From contig CAIYTJ010000600.1 in NCBI GenBank assembly GCA_903929065.1, positions 1-5,137 of the forward strand: a DNA stretch of 5,137 bases, read 5' to 3'. The DNA is from an uncultured Bacteroidales bacterium. Lineage in GTDB: Bacteria > Bacteroidota > Bacteroidia > Bacteroidales > Paludibacteraceae. Position numbers and translations under genes: made by a program. Shown one piece after another: positions 1 to 5,137 of this stretch. The notes under the pieces were generated by a model. It worked only from the letters and a program-made list of their open reading frames with translations. It searched no databases and was not told where the DNA came from. The stretch's first letter is position 1, and every line of letters starts with the position of its first letter.

Positions 1-23
1 CTTTCCGTAAAAATGAAATACTT

Positions 24-1070
24 TTAAACAGCTGTTACAAATAATTTTTTCCTGAACCAAAATGCCACATTTACCAGTCCAATCATAACCGGCACTTCCA
101 CTAACGGACCAATAACTGCTGTAAAAGCTTCACCCGAGTTAATCCCGAAAATAGCGATTGCCACTGCAATGGCCAGTTCAAAATTATTACTGGCTGCCGT
201 AAACGACAAAGTGGTAGATTGTTCGTAGGTTGCACCCATTTTCTTGCTCATTAAAAACGAAAACACAAACATAACCACAAAGTAAATCACCAGCGGAATG
301 GCAATGCGCACCACATCAAGCGGTATTTTTACAATATATTCGCCTTTCAGTGAAAACATTACCACAATAGTAAAAAGCAATGCAATAAGCGTAAGCGGAG
401 AGATTTTAGGAACAAATTTTGTTTCATACCACACTTTTCCTTTTATTTTCAAGCCAAAGAATCGGGTTAGAAATCCGGCAATCATTGGAATTCCAAGATA
501 AATAAACACACTTTTGGCAATGGCGCCCATGGTTATTTTTGCCACCGAATCATTCACCGGCAAGCCGAACCAACCCGGCAAAACCGCTATAAAAAACCAC
601 GCATAAACCGAAAAAAGCAACACCTGAAACAATGAATTGAAAGCCACCAAACCGGCAGCATATTGGCGGTCGCCTTTTGCCAGATCGTTCCACACAATCA
701 CCATAGCGATGCACCGCGCCAATCCAATCAGAATCAATCCATACATATAATCGATGTTGAATTGAAGAAAAATAATGGCAAGTAAAAACATCAAAATGGG
801 CCCGATTATCCAGTTTTGAACCAGCGACAATCCCAGAATTTTGGTATTTTTGAAAACATCACCCAGTTCTTCGTATTTCACTTTGGCCAATGGCGGATAC
901 ATCATGATTATCAACCCAATGGCAATTGGTATATTAGTTGTTCCAACTGAAAAACTATTCCAGAATTTCGCTACGTTCGGACTGAACCAACCGGCAAAAA
1001 CACCAATAAACATGGCAAGGAAAATCCAAAGTGTGAGATAACGATCTAAAAATTTAAGTCTTATTTTCAT
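24..1070 (-). CDS. acr3: Acr3-family arsenite efflux permease
   Basis: This inner-membrane transporter exports arsenite, As(III), probably driven by the proton motive force. The 348-residue length is normal for Acr3. About ten hydrophobic segments are visible (roughly residues 14-30, 46-60, 77-102, 108-127, 138-165, 183-203, 222-240, 252-273, 288-311 and 314-337). The family hallmarks are intact: the ARCIAMVIVWNDLAKGD stretch, with the essential cysteine at C120, and the GPLVEVPV stretch, with the conserved glutamate at E325. These correspond to the cysteine and glutamate needed for transport in characterised Acr3 proteins. The ATG start lies 6 bp after the arsN2 stop, so this is the last visible gene of the operon and is likely co-transcribed and translationally linked. 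Only 23 bp follow its stop before the window ends; no terminator is visible there. It is unrelated in sequence to the ArsB family, and no arsA ATPase gene is nearby, so it should act alone. Confidence 0.96.
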   Translation of the reverse strand: MKIRLKFLDRYLTLWIFLAMFIGVFAGWFSPNVAKFWNSFSVGTTNIPIAIGLIIMMYPPLAKVKYEELGDVFKNTKILGLSLVQNWIIGPILMFLLAIIFLQFNIDYMYGLILIGLARCIAMVIVWNDLAKGDRQYAAGLVAFNSLFQVLLFSVYAWFFIAVLPGWFGLPVNDSVAKITMGAIAKSVFIYLGIPMIAGFLTRFFGLKIKGKVWYETKFVPKISPLTLIALLFTIVVMFSLKGEYIVKIPLDVVRIAIPLVIYFVVMFVFSFLMSKKMGATYEQSTTLSFTAASNNFELAIAVAIAIFGINSGEAFTAVIGPLVEVPVMIGLVNVAFWFRKKLFVTAV

Positions 1071-1076
1071 GTCTTT

Positions 1077-1670
1077 TTAATTGATTGTTTTATGCATGCA
1101 TACGGCTATTGACGGGCAAATTGAAGCAAATTCACTGGATTTTGCAATGCTTTCCGGCACGGATGTTCGTTCTGTGTTTTCCCAGCCCATTTTCGGGAAA
1201 AAATCAGCAGCAGTGGTGGTAAGCAAGTATAGATTTTTCAATCCATTATCACGACTCCAACTTTCGGCCTCGGCCACTAACTTTTGCCCTATGCCTTTAC
1301 CACGATAATCATTGTTAACCGCCAACGAACGTAAAATACCGGCATCTCCGTAGTTTTCTATAGCTACACAACCAATTATTTTTCCATCTGAAAGTGCTAC
1401 CAAAAATATCCGTTGTCCTGTACCAAGATCACTTACTGGTAGGTCATTTGTTTTAAGCAATGTTACGATTGCTTCCGCATTTTCCTCACCAGCTATCTTA
1501 TAGTTTACAGAACTTTCAAGAGCGTCTGATTCGGGGACAATCGGAATATATTCCGGCTCATCAATTCGCGTAGAATTTCCTCCACACGAATACTGAACTT
1601 TAATCAGGCTATTTTTAGAAAGCTCAGCATATTGTTCGTGTAGAGATTTTTTAGACTTTTCCACAGGCAT
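1077..1670 (-). CDS. arsN2: ArsN2-type GNAT acetyltransferase with an N-terminal extension
   Basis: This is a GNAT-fold acetyl-CoA-dependent N-acetyltransferase of the ArsN2 type found in ars operons; its true substrate is not established. Numbered from the ATG at 1670 (197 aa), the GNAT domain spans about residues 57-197. It has the ILRSLAV strand (112-118), the acetyl-CoA loop RGKGIG (123-128), LLTTTAADFF (149-158), MGW (161-163) and a C-terminal EFASICPSIAV segment with C185. These strings are typical of ArsN2. Residues 1-55 are an extra segment absent from the usual ~150-residue family. It resembles the N-terminus of ArsM next door (H-E-Q-Y-A-E-L... then S-C-G-G). The frame also allows a TTG start at 1685 (202 aa), right after the arsM stop. 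I prefer the ATG, 16 bp after that stop, because TTG starts are rare. The related ArsN1 acetylates arsinothricin or phosphinothricin, so an organoarsenical substrate is plausible but unproven. Confidence 0.88.
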   Translation of the reverse strand: MPVEKSKKSLHEQYAELSKNSLIKVQYSCGGNSTRIDEPEYIPIVPESDALESSVNYKIAGEENAEAIVTLLKTNDLPVSDLGTGQRIFLVALSDGKIIGCVAIENYGDAGILRSLAVNNDYRGKGIGQKLVAEAESWSRDNGLKNLYLLTTTAADFFPKMGWENTERTSVPESIAKSSEFASICPSIAVCMHKTIN

Positions 1671-1686
1671 ACTATAAATCTTCAAA

Positions 1687-2487
1687 TCATTTCCCTGCCG
1701 AGACTGTTATACTAAAAATCCCAATCTCTTTATTTTTGAATTGTTGAATTTCTTCATCGGTCAGGTATTCTTTTAGAATCTCAACAGGGATTTCAATTTC
1801 TTTCTGTTTATGAATTTCTATAGACTTAAAACCTTGTTTCTCAATAATACCAAGATATTCATTGATTTCAATAGCCCCCGATACACAACCTGCATACATT
1901 TCAGCATCTTTTTGAAGTTTCTCAGGTAATTTGCCTTTAATCACCACATCCGACACACAAAAATGACCTGCTGGCTTCAATACCCGATAAATTTCCGAAA
2001 AAGCTTTGGTCTTATCCGGCACCAAATTCAACACACAATTTGATACAATCACATCAAACTGATTATCAGCCAGCGGCAATTCTTCAATATCTCCTTTTAT
2101 AAACTCAACATTGGTAAAGCCGAGTTTTGTGACATTTCTGTGTGCTTTTTCGAGCATGGCATCGGTAAAATCAATGCCGGTCACCTTGCCTGTTTCACCA
2201 ACTATAGCTCGTGCTACGAAGCAGTCGTTTCCCGCACCACTACCCAAATCCAGTACTGAATCTCCTGATTTTATGGAGGCAAATTGTGTGGGAATGCCAC
2301 AGCCAAGCCCCAAATCGGCATCAGCATTGTATCCTTTTTCTTTTTCGTAGCTTTCAGCAAAAACCGCATAATCAATAGTGCAACAACCACCCACACCGCA
2401 ACATGATGTTTCATTTTGTAGTTTTGACTGGTTGGCAATTTCGCCATATTTTTCCTTTACAATGTATTTTAAATCTTCTGCTTTCAT
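1687..2487 (-). CDS. arsM: Arsenite S-adenosylmethionine methyltransferase
   Basis: This cytosolic enzyme methylates As(III) with S-adenosylmethionine to mono-, di- and possibly trimethylated arsenicals. The 266-residue protein has an N-terminal helix followed by a cysteine cluster (C29, C30, C35, C36). Next come the ADLGLGCG segment with C63, the SAM-binding motif I DLGSGAGND (80-88), GIDFTDAML (104-112), GDIEELP (132-138), and SNCVLNLVPDK with C151. C201 lies in AGCVSGA. C63, C151 and C201 sit where the As(III)-binding cysteines C72, C174 and C224 lie in the Cyanidioschyzon enzyme. One of C29/C30/C35/C36 would correspond to its C44. The full cysteine set suggests a complete enzyme rather than one limited to a late methylation step. 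It lies 97 bp after arsC, separated by an inverted repeat. Its TGA stop sits in an ATGA that opens only a two-codon frame, and arsN2 starts just downstream. Confidence 0.96.
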   Translation of the reverse strand: MKAEDLKYIVKEKYGEIANQSKLQNETSCCGVGGCCTIDYAVFAESYEKEKGYNADADLGLGCGIPTQFASIKSGDSVLDLGSGAGNDCFVARAIVGETGKVTGIDFTDAMLEKAHRNVTKLGFTNVEFIKGDIEELPLADNQFDVIVSNCVLNLVPDKTKAFSEIYRVLKPAGHFCVSDVVIKGKLPEKLQKDAEMYAGCVSGAIEINEYLGIIEKQGFKSIEIHKQKEIEIPVEILKEYLTDEEIQQFKNKEIGIFSITVSAGK

Positions 2488-2527
2488 TTGTTCAAATTTT
2501 GAATTTTATTGTCAAATGGAACTCTCA

Positions 2528-2580
2528 ATGAAATAATTTAAATGAGTACTGCCTTGTAACAATTGATTAAATTATTTCAT
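2528..2580. repeat. Perfect 14-bp inverted repeat in the arsC-arsM gap
   Basis: The arms are ATGAAATAATTTAA (2528-2541) and its exact reverse complement TTAAATTATTTCAT (2567-2580), separated by 25 bp. In the operon transcript this could fold into a 14-bp, almost purely A-U stem. It is not a classical terminator, because the stem is not GC-rich and no U-run follows it on the minus strand. No flanking target duplication is visible, so there is no support for an insertion element. It could be an mRNA processing or stability element, or a DNA-binding site. It occupies most of the only sizeable gap inside the operon. Confidence 0.8.
2533..2562 (-). promoter_or_regulatory. Weak candidate internal promoter ahead of arsM
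   Basis: On the minus strand a TTG (2562-2560) is followed after 19 bp by TAAATTAT (2540-2533). This matches four of the six defined positions of the Bacteroidota -7 consensus TAnnTTTG, at the right spacing. Its -7 part falls inside one arm of the inverted repeat. The match is imperfect and the region is AT-rich, so chance is a real possibility. If active, it would let arsM-arsN2-acr3 be expressed apart from arsR-arsC. Confidence 0.22.
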
Positions 2581-2587
2581 GTTCGTT

Positions 2588-3013
2588 TCATAATTCCGGT
2601 TTTATTTGTTCAATATAAAGTTTGTAAAATGCGGCCTTAATTTCATCACAAACCCGATGAAATTCGCTCCAGATAAATTGTTCGCTGCCGACAGCATGAC
2701 TCGGGTCATCAAAACCAATGTGCAAGCGGTGTTTTACTTTCCCAATAAATGCCGGACAAGCTTCGTTGGCTCCACCGCATACGGTTATAACATAATCCCA
2801 TTCTTCGCCAATGTATTTTTCAACCGAATCTGAAGTGTGTTTACTAATGTCAATTCCGGCGCTGCGCATCACTGCCACCGCCTTTTCATTCAGTTTTCCG
2901 CTGGCTTGAGTTCCGGCCGAACAAACGGTCATTTTCTTGTTAAATGATTGTAACCATCCGTGCGCCATTTGGCTGCGGCAACTGTTGCCTGTACAAAGAA
3001 TTAAAATTTTCAT
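2588..3013 (-). CDS. arsC: Thioredoxin-linked arsenate reductase (low-molecular-weight phosphatase fold)
   Basis: This cytosolic enzyme reduces arsenate to arsenite so that it can be exported or methylated. The 141 residues match the Staphylococcus pI258-type ArsC of the low-molecular-weight tyrosine phosphatase superfamily, not the glutaredoxin-dependent E. coli plasmid type. The P-loop CTGNSCRS begins with the nucleophile C7, and R13 holds the oxyanion. The redox relay cysteines are C79 and C86 in VITVCGGANEACP. The general acid lies in the GFDDP segment (D102/D103). All three cysteines of the C7-C79-C86 relay are therefore present, which supports reductase rather than plain phosphatase activity. 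An insertion of a few residues (about 105-114) follows FDDP relative to my recollection of the pI258 protein. The ATG at 3013 lies 26 bp after the arsR stop, so it is the second gene of the operon. Confidence 0.94.
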   Translation of the reverse strand: MKILILCTGNSCRSQMAHGWLQSFNKKMTVCSAGTQASGKLNEKAVAVMRSAGIDISKHTSDSVEKYIGEEWDYVITVCGGANEACPAFIGKVKHRLHIGFDDPSHAVGSEQFIWSEFHRVCDEIKAAFYKLYIEQIKPEL

Positions 3014-3039
3014 ATTTCAGATATTTTTATAATTACTAA

Positions 3040-3366
3040 TTAACAGCAGCTTACTTCTGCTGACTTTACTTTATTGAAAAATTCTTCAAACTTTCTCAAA
3101 CTTTCTTCAATCTCCGGACAACAAAGGCAATAATTAATCTTTAGTCCGTCAATCTCTCCATGAATCAGACCTTTATCCCGCAATTCTTTCAAATGCTGTG
3201 AAACGGTGGTTCGGCTCAACGGCAATTTATCCGAAATATCACCTGAAATGCAGGTTTTTGTTTCTGCCAGATATTTCAAAATGGCCAATCTGGCAGGATG
3301 TGAAATAACTTTGGCAAATTCTGCCAGATCTTGTAGCTCTTTATCAAATACTTCCGGTTTTCTCAT
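3040..3366 (-). CDS. arsR: ArsR/SmtB-family arsenite-responsive repressor
   Basis: This dimeric winged-helix repressor is expected to leave DNA when As(III) binds its cysteines. In the 108 residues the core begins at AKVISHPARLAILKYL (18-33). The recognition helix is about 51-66 (SRTTVSQHLKELRDKG) and the wing about 67-81. It is clearly an ArsR protein, but the cysteines are unusual. The classical three-cysteine motif of the plasmid R773 protein (ELCVCDLC) is reduced to one cysteine, C39 in TKTCISGDI. Instead there is a cluster C80, C82, C83 just after the wing and a C-terminal pair C107, C108 that ends the protein. As(III) sensing probably uses some of these. It is the first gene of the operon, reading away from the SDR, and its promoter overlaps a dyad that is probably its own operator, implying autorepression. 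Confidence 0.94.
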   Translation of the reverse strand: MRKPEVFDKELQDLAEFAKVISHPARLAILKYLAETKTCISGDISDKLPLSRTTVSQHLKELRDKGLIHGEIDGLKINYCLCCPEIEESLRKFEEFFNKVKSAEVSCC

Positions 3367-3376
3367 ATCATTTGTG

Positions 3377-3404
3377 TTTTATGTCGCAAACATACGACAT
3401 TAAA
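3377..3404. promoter_or_regulatory. Candidate ArsR operator (dyad)
   Basis: ATGTCG (3381-3386) and CGACAT (3395-3400) form a perfect 6-bp inverted repeat with an 8-bp spacer. Symmetry continues outward after one mismatch (TTT at 3377-3379 pairs with AAA at 3402-3404). The half-sites read ATGTCGCAA and ATGTCGTAT. The site lies 11-38 bp upstream of the arsR start codon. Size, symmetry and location fit a dimeric ArsR/SmtB repressor site. I saw no second copy of this dyad in the other gaps of the window. Confidence 0.75.
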
Positions 3405-3417
3405 TCAAACACACGAA
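3387..3417 (-). promoter_or_regulatory. arsR operon promoter, Bacteroidota type
   Basis: On the minus strand the -7 element TATGTTTG (3394-3387) is an exact match to TAnnTTTG. Exactly 19 bp upstream lies TTCG (3417-3414), three of four matches to the TTTG -33 element. The predicted transcription start is near 3380-3383, giving a short leader of about 15 nt before the arsR ATG. The -7 element is exactly the spacer of the dyad, so bound ArsR would cover it and block transcription. Confidence 0.72.
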
Positions 3418-3425
3418 TTTATTTG

Positions 3426-3443
3426 TATTAAATTTTATTAAAT
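3426..3443. repeat. 8-bp tandem direct repeat with one-helical-turn spacing
   Basis: TATTAAAT occurs at 3426-3433 and again at 3436-3443, a 10-bp period. The surrounding 21 bp (3425-3445) also form an imperfect dyad, GTATTAAATT and TATTAAATAC around one central base, with 8 of 10 positions symmetric. It lies between the two divergent promoters and overlaps the -33 zone of the SDR promoter. It may be a regulator or upstream promoter element, but such AT-rich repeats can arise by chance. Confidence 0.4.
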
Positions 3444-3465
3444 ACGAAAAGAATATCTATTTTTG
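3434..3465 (+). promoter_or_regulatory. Candidate promoter of the SDR gene
   Basis: TATTTTTG (3458-3465) is an exact match to the Bacteroidota -7 consensus TAnnTTTG. The -33 element is weaker: TTTA at 3434-3437, 20 bp upstream. Transcription would start near 3470-3472, giving a leader of about 26 nt, A-rich just before the ATG, as is common in this phylum where Shine-Dalgarno sequences are weak. It lies 54 bp from the ArsR dyad, so ArsR control of this gene is not obvious. Confidence 0.55.
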
Positions 3466-3497
3466 TAAAATAATAGTCTCATTTTCAAACAAAAAAT

Positions 3498-4298
3498 ATG
3501 CTTAACTTTAAACAAAAATATGGCAAGACTGCCCTGGTAGCAGGAGCTTCCGAAGGAATTGGTGCCGCTTATGCCACGCAACTGGCTGCGGAAGGAATGG
3601 ATTTGGTACTTATCGCCCGACGGATTGAACCGTTGAAACAACTGGCTGAATCGTTAGAATCAACCTATAAAATTGAAGTGACTTGCATTTCGTGCGATTT
3701 ATCAGACCCAACTGCTACAGAACAAATCTCCAAAGCATTGAATGGAAAAGAAATTAATTTACTGGTTTACAATGCAGCATTACCATATATCGGACCGTTT
3801 ATGCAAAATTCGTATCAAAACCATGCAGATATGGCTCAGGTCAATATGCTTTCTCCGTTGAAAATGGTTCATATTTTTGGCGAAAAAATGCTTGCCAACG
3901 GAAAAGGTGCCATTATTTTAATGGCATCCATGGCCGGCTTTCAGGGAAGTGGATTTTTGGCGATGTATGCTGCCACTAAAGCGTTTAACCGCGTGTTGGC
4001 GGAAAGTCTTTGGTACGAATGGAAAGATAAAGGCGTCGATGTGATAGCATGTTGTGCCGGCGCCACTGCAACTCCGAACTTCATCGTATCTAAACCGGAA
4101 GATGCCGGATTTTTTGCTCCGAAAGTTCAGGCTCCGGAAGAAGTGGTAAAAGAATGTTTGAAAAAGTTGGGGAAACAGCCTTCTTTCATTTCCGGAACTG
4201 GAAATAAAATCGCTTCGTTTTTAATGCAGAAACTTATTCCCCGAAAGATGACGATTAATATTATGGGCGACAATACCCGAAAAATGTACCGGTTATAA
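3498..4298 (+). CDS. Short-chain dehydrogenase/reductase, probably NADPH-dependent
   Basis: This is a classical SDR oxidoreductase of 266 residues; the substrate is unknown. The Rossmann glycine motif is AGASEGIG (15-22), an alanine replacing the usual threonine. A40-R41-R42 at the end of the second strand favours NADP(H) over NAD(H). C67-D68-L69 contacts adenine in this family, and YNAA (91-94) is the NNAG-equivalent. The catalytic tetrad is complete: N116, S144, Y157 and K161. The C-terminal part (about 228-266) is basic and hydrophobic, recalling SDRs that act on acyl or steroid-type lipids such as the 17-beta-hydroxysteroid dehydrogenase 12 and DltE-like groups. That resemblance is from memory and weak. 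It diverges from arsR and converges on the sterol-reductase-like gene with only 5 bp between the stops. The ATG follows an A-rich leader. A lipid carbonyl reductase is my best guess; a role in arsenic resistance is not supported. Confidence 0.9.
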   Translation: MLNFKQKYGKTALVAGASEGIGAAYATQLAAEGMDLVLIARRIEPLKQLAESLESTYKIEVTCISCDLSDPTATEQISKALNGKEINLLVYNAALPYIGPFMQNSYQNHADMAQVNMLSPLKMVHIFGEKMLANGKGAIILMASMAGFQGSGFLAMYAATKAFNRVLAESLWYEWKDKGVDVIACCAGATATPNFIVSKPEDAGFFAPKVQAPEEVVKECLKKLGKQPSFISGTGNKIASFLMQKLIPRKMTINIMGDNTRKMYRL

Positions 4299-4303
4299 TC
4301 TTT

Positions 4304-5137
4304 TTAGTAAATATAAGGTATAATTTTATACGGAACTTTCTGCTGATATTCGTTCCACAATTCGCCGTATTTCAGGTAACAGCGTTTATCGTCGTCCATT
4401 TGGCGCGGAAACAACAACACCACATAATACAACGGATACAACCACGGCCAAAGTAGCGCCGGATAACCGGTGCAAAGAATAATGCCGGTTCCCATCAATA
4501 TTTCTCCTAAATAATTAATGTGGCGGCTCAATCCCCAAAACCCATTGACCAGCAATGAATTATTGCCATCTGAAATGGTTTGAGGAACAATTCCCAGAAA
4601 CGCTTTTTCCGGATTTTTCTTGAAATAAAATTTCTGCAGATTAGCACCGCGCGACAATCCCCAGCCGCAAAAGAAAATAAGCACATAAATTCCCAAAAGC
4701 CAGGTTGGAGTTTCCGGATTGGGCAAATCAACCGTCGACCACAAGGAAATGGCATAAAAATACGGATAAAAAACCAGACAGCCCCAACCCAATTTGAAAC
4801 CAACACGTTCGGCAAACAAATCGTAAGTATAAAGATGAACTTCCTCGAAAGTAAGGTAATCAATCAAAAAATAGGTCAGCAAAGCGGTTGTCAGGTAAAT
4901 TCCAAAAGATGCATTGGCACCGAAAACCAGCCAATGATGCGCAGAAAAACTCAGAGCATTCAATTCCAGCACAATAGCTCCAACCAGATATAACCACATT
5001 TTGGCGTCAATCCGACCGTTAAGTAATTGCAGGTTTTCAATCCGTCCCAGATAAAAATCGGACCAAAAGGATTTTCGAACCGAAGGATACGGCAAAACAA
5101 CTGCCAGACTGAAAATTATTCCGAATGTAAAAGCACC
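4304..5137 (-). CDS. ERG4/ERG24 sterol-reductase-family membrane protein, N-terminus outside window
   Basis: The frame stays open to the window edge, so 277 C-terminal residues are visible and the true start lies upstream. An apparent TTG start at 5095 falls inside a hydrophobic segment and is not the real one. Numbered from the L of that TTG as 1, the family signatures are clear. SDFYLGRIENLQ (12-23) matches the DFxxGxxxNP signature. SRGANLQKFYFKKNP (148-162) matches the RGANxQKxxFRxNP region. LLVNGFWGLSRHINYLGE (181-198) matches the LLxSGWWGxxRHxNYxGD signature, with W to F and D to E changes. The end, KRCYLKYGELWNEY then VPYKIIPYIY, matches the lamin-B-receptor and C14-reductase tail. Several hydrophobic spans fit a polytopic membrane enzyme. 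The family reduces sterol double bonds (C14, C7 or C24) with NADPH, whose binding site lies in this C-terminal half. The bacterial substrate is unknown; it could be a scavenged sterol, another isoprenoid or a lipid. Confidence 0.87.
   Translation of the reverse strand, partial: GAFTFGIIFSLAVVLPYPSVRKSFWSDFYLGRIENLQLLNGRIDAKMWLYLVGAIVLELNALSFSAHHWLVFGANASFGIYLTTALLTYFLIDYLTFEEVHLYTYDLFAERVGFKLGWGCLVFYPYFYAISLWSTVDLPNPETPTWLLGIYVLIFFCGWGLSRGANLQKFYFKKNPEKAFLGIVPQTISDGNNSLLVNGFWGLSRHINYLGEILMGTGIILCTGYPALLWPWLYPLYYVVLLFPRQMDDDKRCYLKYGELWNEYQQKVPYKIIPYIY

Noticed and set aside
1686..1690. ATGA overlap at the end of arsM as a coupled start
   Set aside because: The ATG at 1690 reads only two sense codons before a stop, so it does not start arsN2; the real start is the ATG at 1670 or less likely the TTG at 1685.
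2111..2350. Plus-strand open frame of 79 codons inside arsM
   Set aside because: It is antisense to the SAM-binding core of a confidently identified gene and has no recognisable product.
2528..2580. Rho-independent terminator between arsC and arsM
   Set aside because: The stem is almost entirely A-T and no run of T follows it on the transcribed strand.
3438..3641. Minus-strand open frame of 67 codons across the SDR start
   Set aside because: It overlaps the SDR Rossmann motif and the divergent promoter region; the product has no recognisable domain.
4580..4993. Plus-strand open frame of 137 codons
   Set aside because: It lies wholly antisense to the sterol-reductase-family gene, whose product carries clear family signatures; its own product is low in recognisable features and there is no promoter evidence.
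5093..5095. TTG as the start of the sterol-reductase-like protein
   Set aside because: The frame continues upstream to the window edge with hydrophobic residues, and family members have further membrane segments there; the gene is cut by the window.

Overview
The window looks chromosomal and comes from a member of the Bacteroidota. The support is the promoter style: both promoters of the divergent intergenic region carry exact TAnnTTTG -7 elements. Leaders are A/T-rich with no clear Shine-Dalgarno sequence, the DNA is AT-rich, and the proteins have a Bacteroidota flavour. Genus cannot be read from the sequence.

Layout. Positions 24-3366 (minus strand) hold a compact arsenic-resistance operon, transcribed in the order arsR - arsC - arsM - arsN2 - acr3. 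Positions 3367-3497 are a 131-bp divergent control region with a strong candidate ArsR operator wrapped exactly around the -7 element of the arsR promoter. Positions 3498-4298 (plus strand) encode an NADPH-type short-chain dehydrogenase (SDR). Positions 4304-5137 (minus strand, running off the window edge) encode the C-terminal 277 residues of a membrane protein of the ERG4/ERG24 sterol-reductase family, convergent with the SDR and only 5 bp from it. No RNA genes, mobile elements or CRISPR arrays were seen. The longest gene-free stretches are the 131-bp control region and a 98-100 bp gap between arsC and arsM.

How the genes work together. ArsC would reduce arsenate to arsenite using thioredoxin-type relay cysteines. 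Acr3 would expel arsenite. ArsM would methylate arsenite with S-adenosylmethionine. ArsN2, a GNAT acetyltransferase of uncertain substrate, would act on a product of this pathway or on an organoarsenical. ArsR would repress the operon until arsenite binds its cysteines. The SDR and the sterol-reductase-like protein are probably a separate lipid or steroid-type redox pair, although the SDR shares its upstream region with arsR.

Most worth a second look: (1) the N-terminal ~55 residues of ArsN2 are an extension that resembles the N-terminus of the adjacent ArsM; (2) the operator/-7 element arrangement at arsR; (3) a perfect 14-bp inverted repeat between arsC and arsM; (4) an unusual cysteine layout in ArsR; (5) a eukaryote-like sterol-reductase homologue beside an SDR in a bacterium of a group not known for making sterols.
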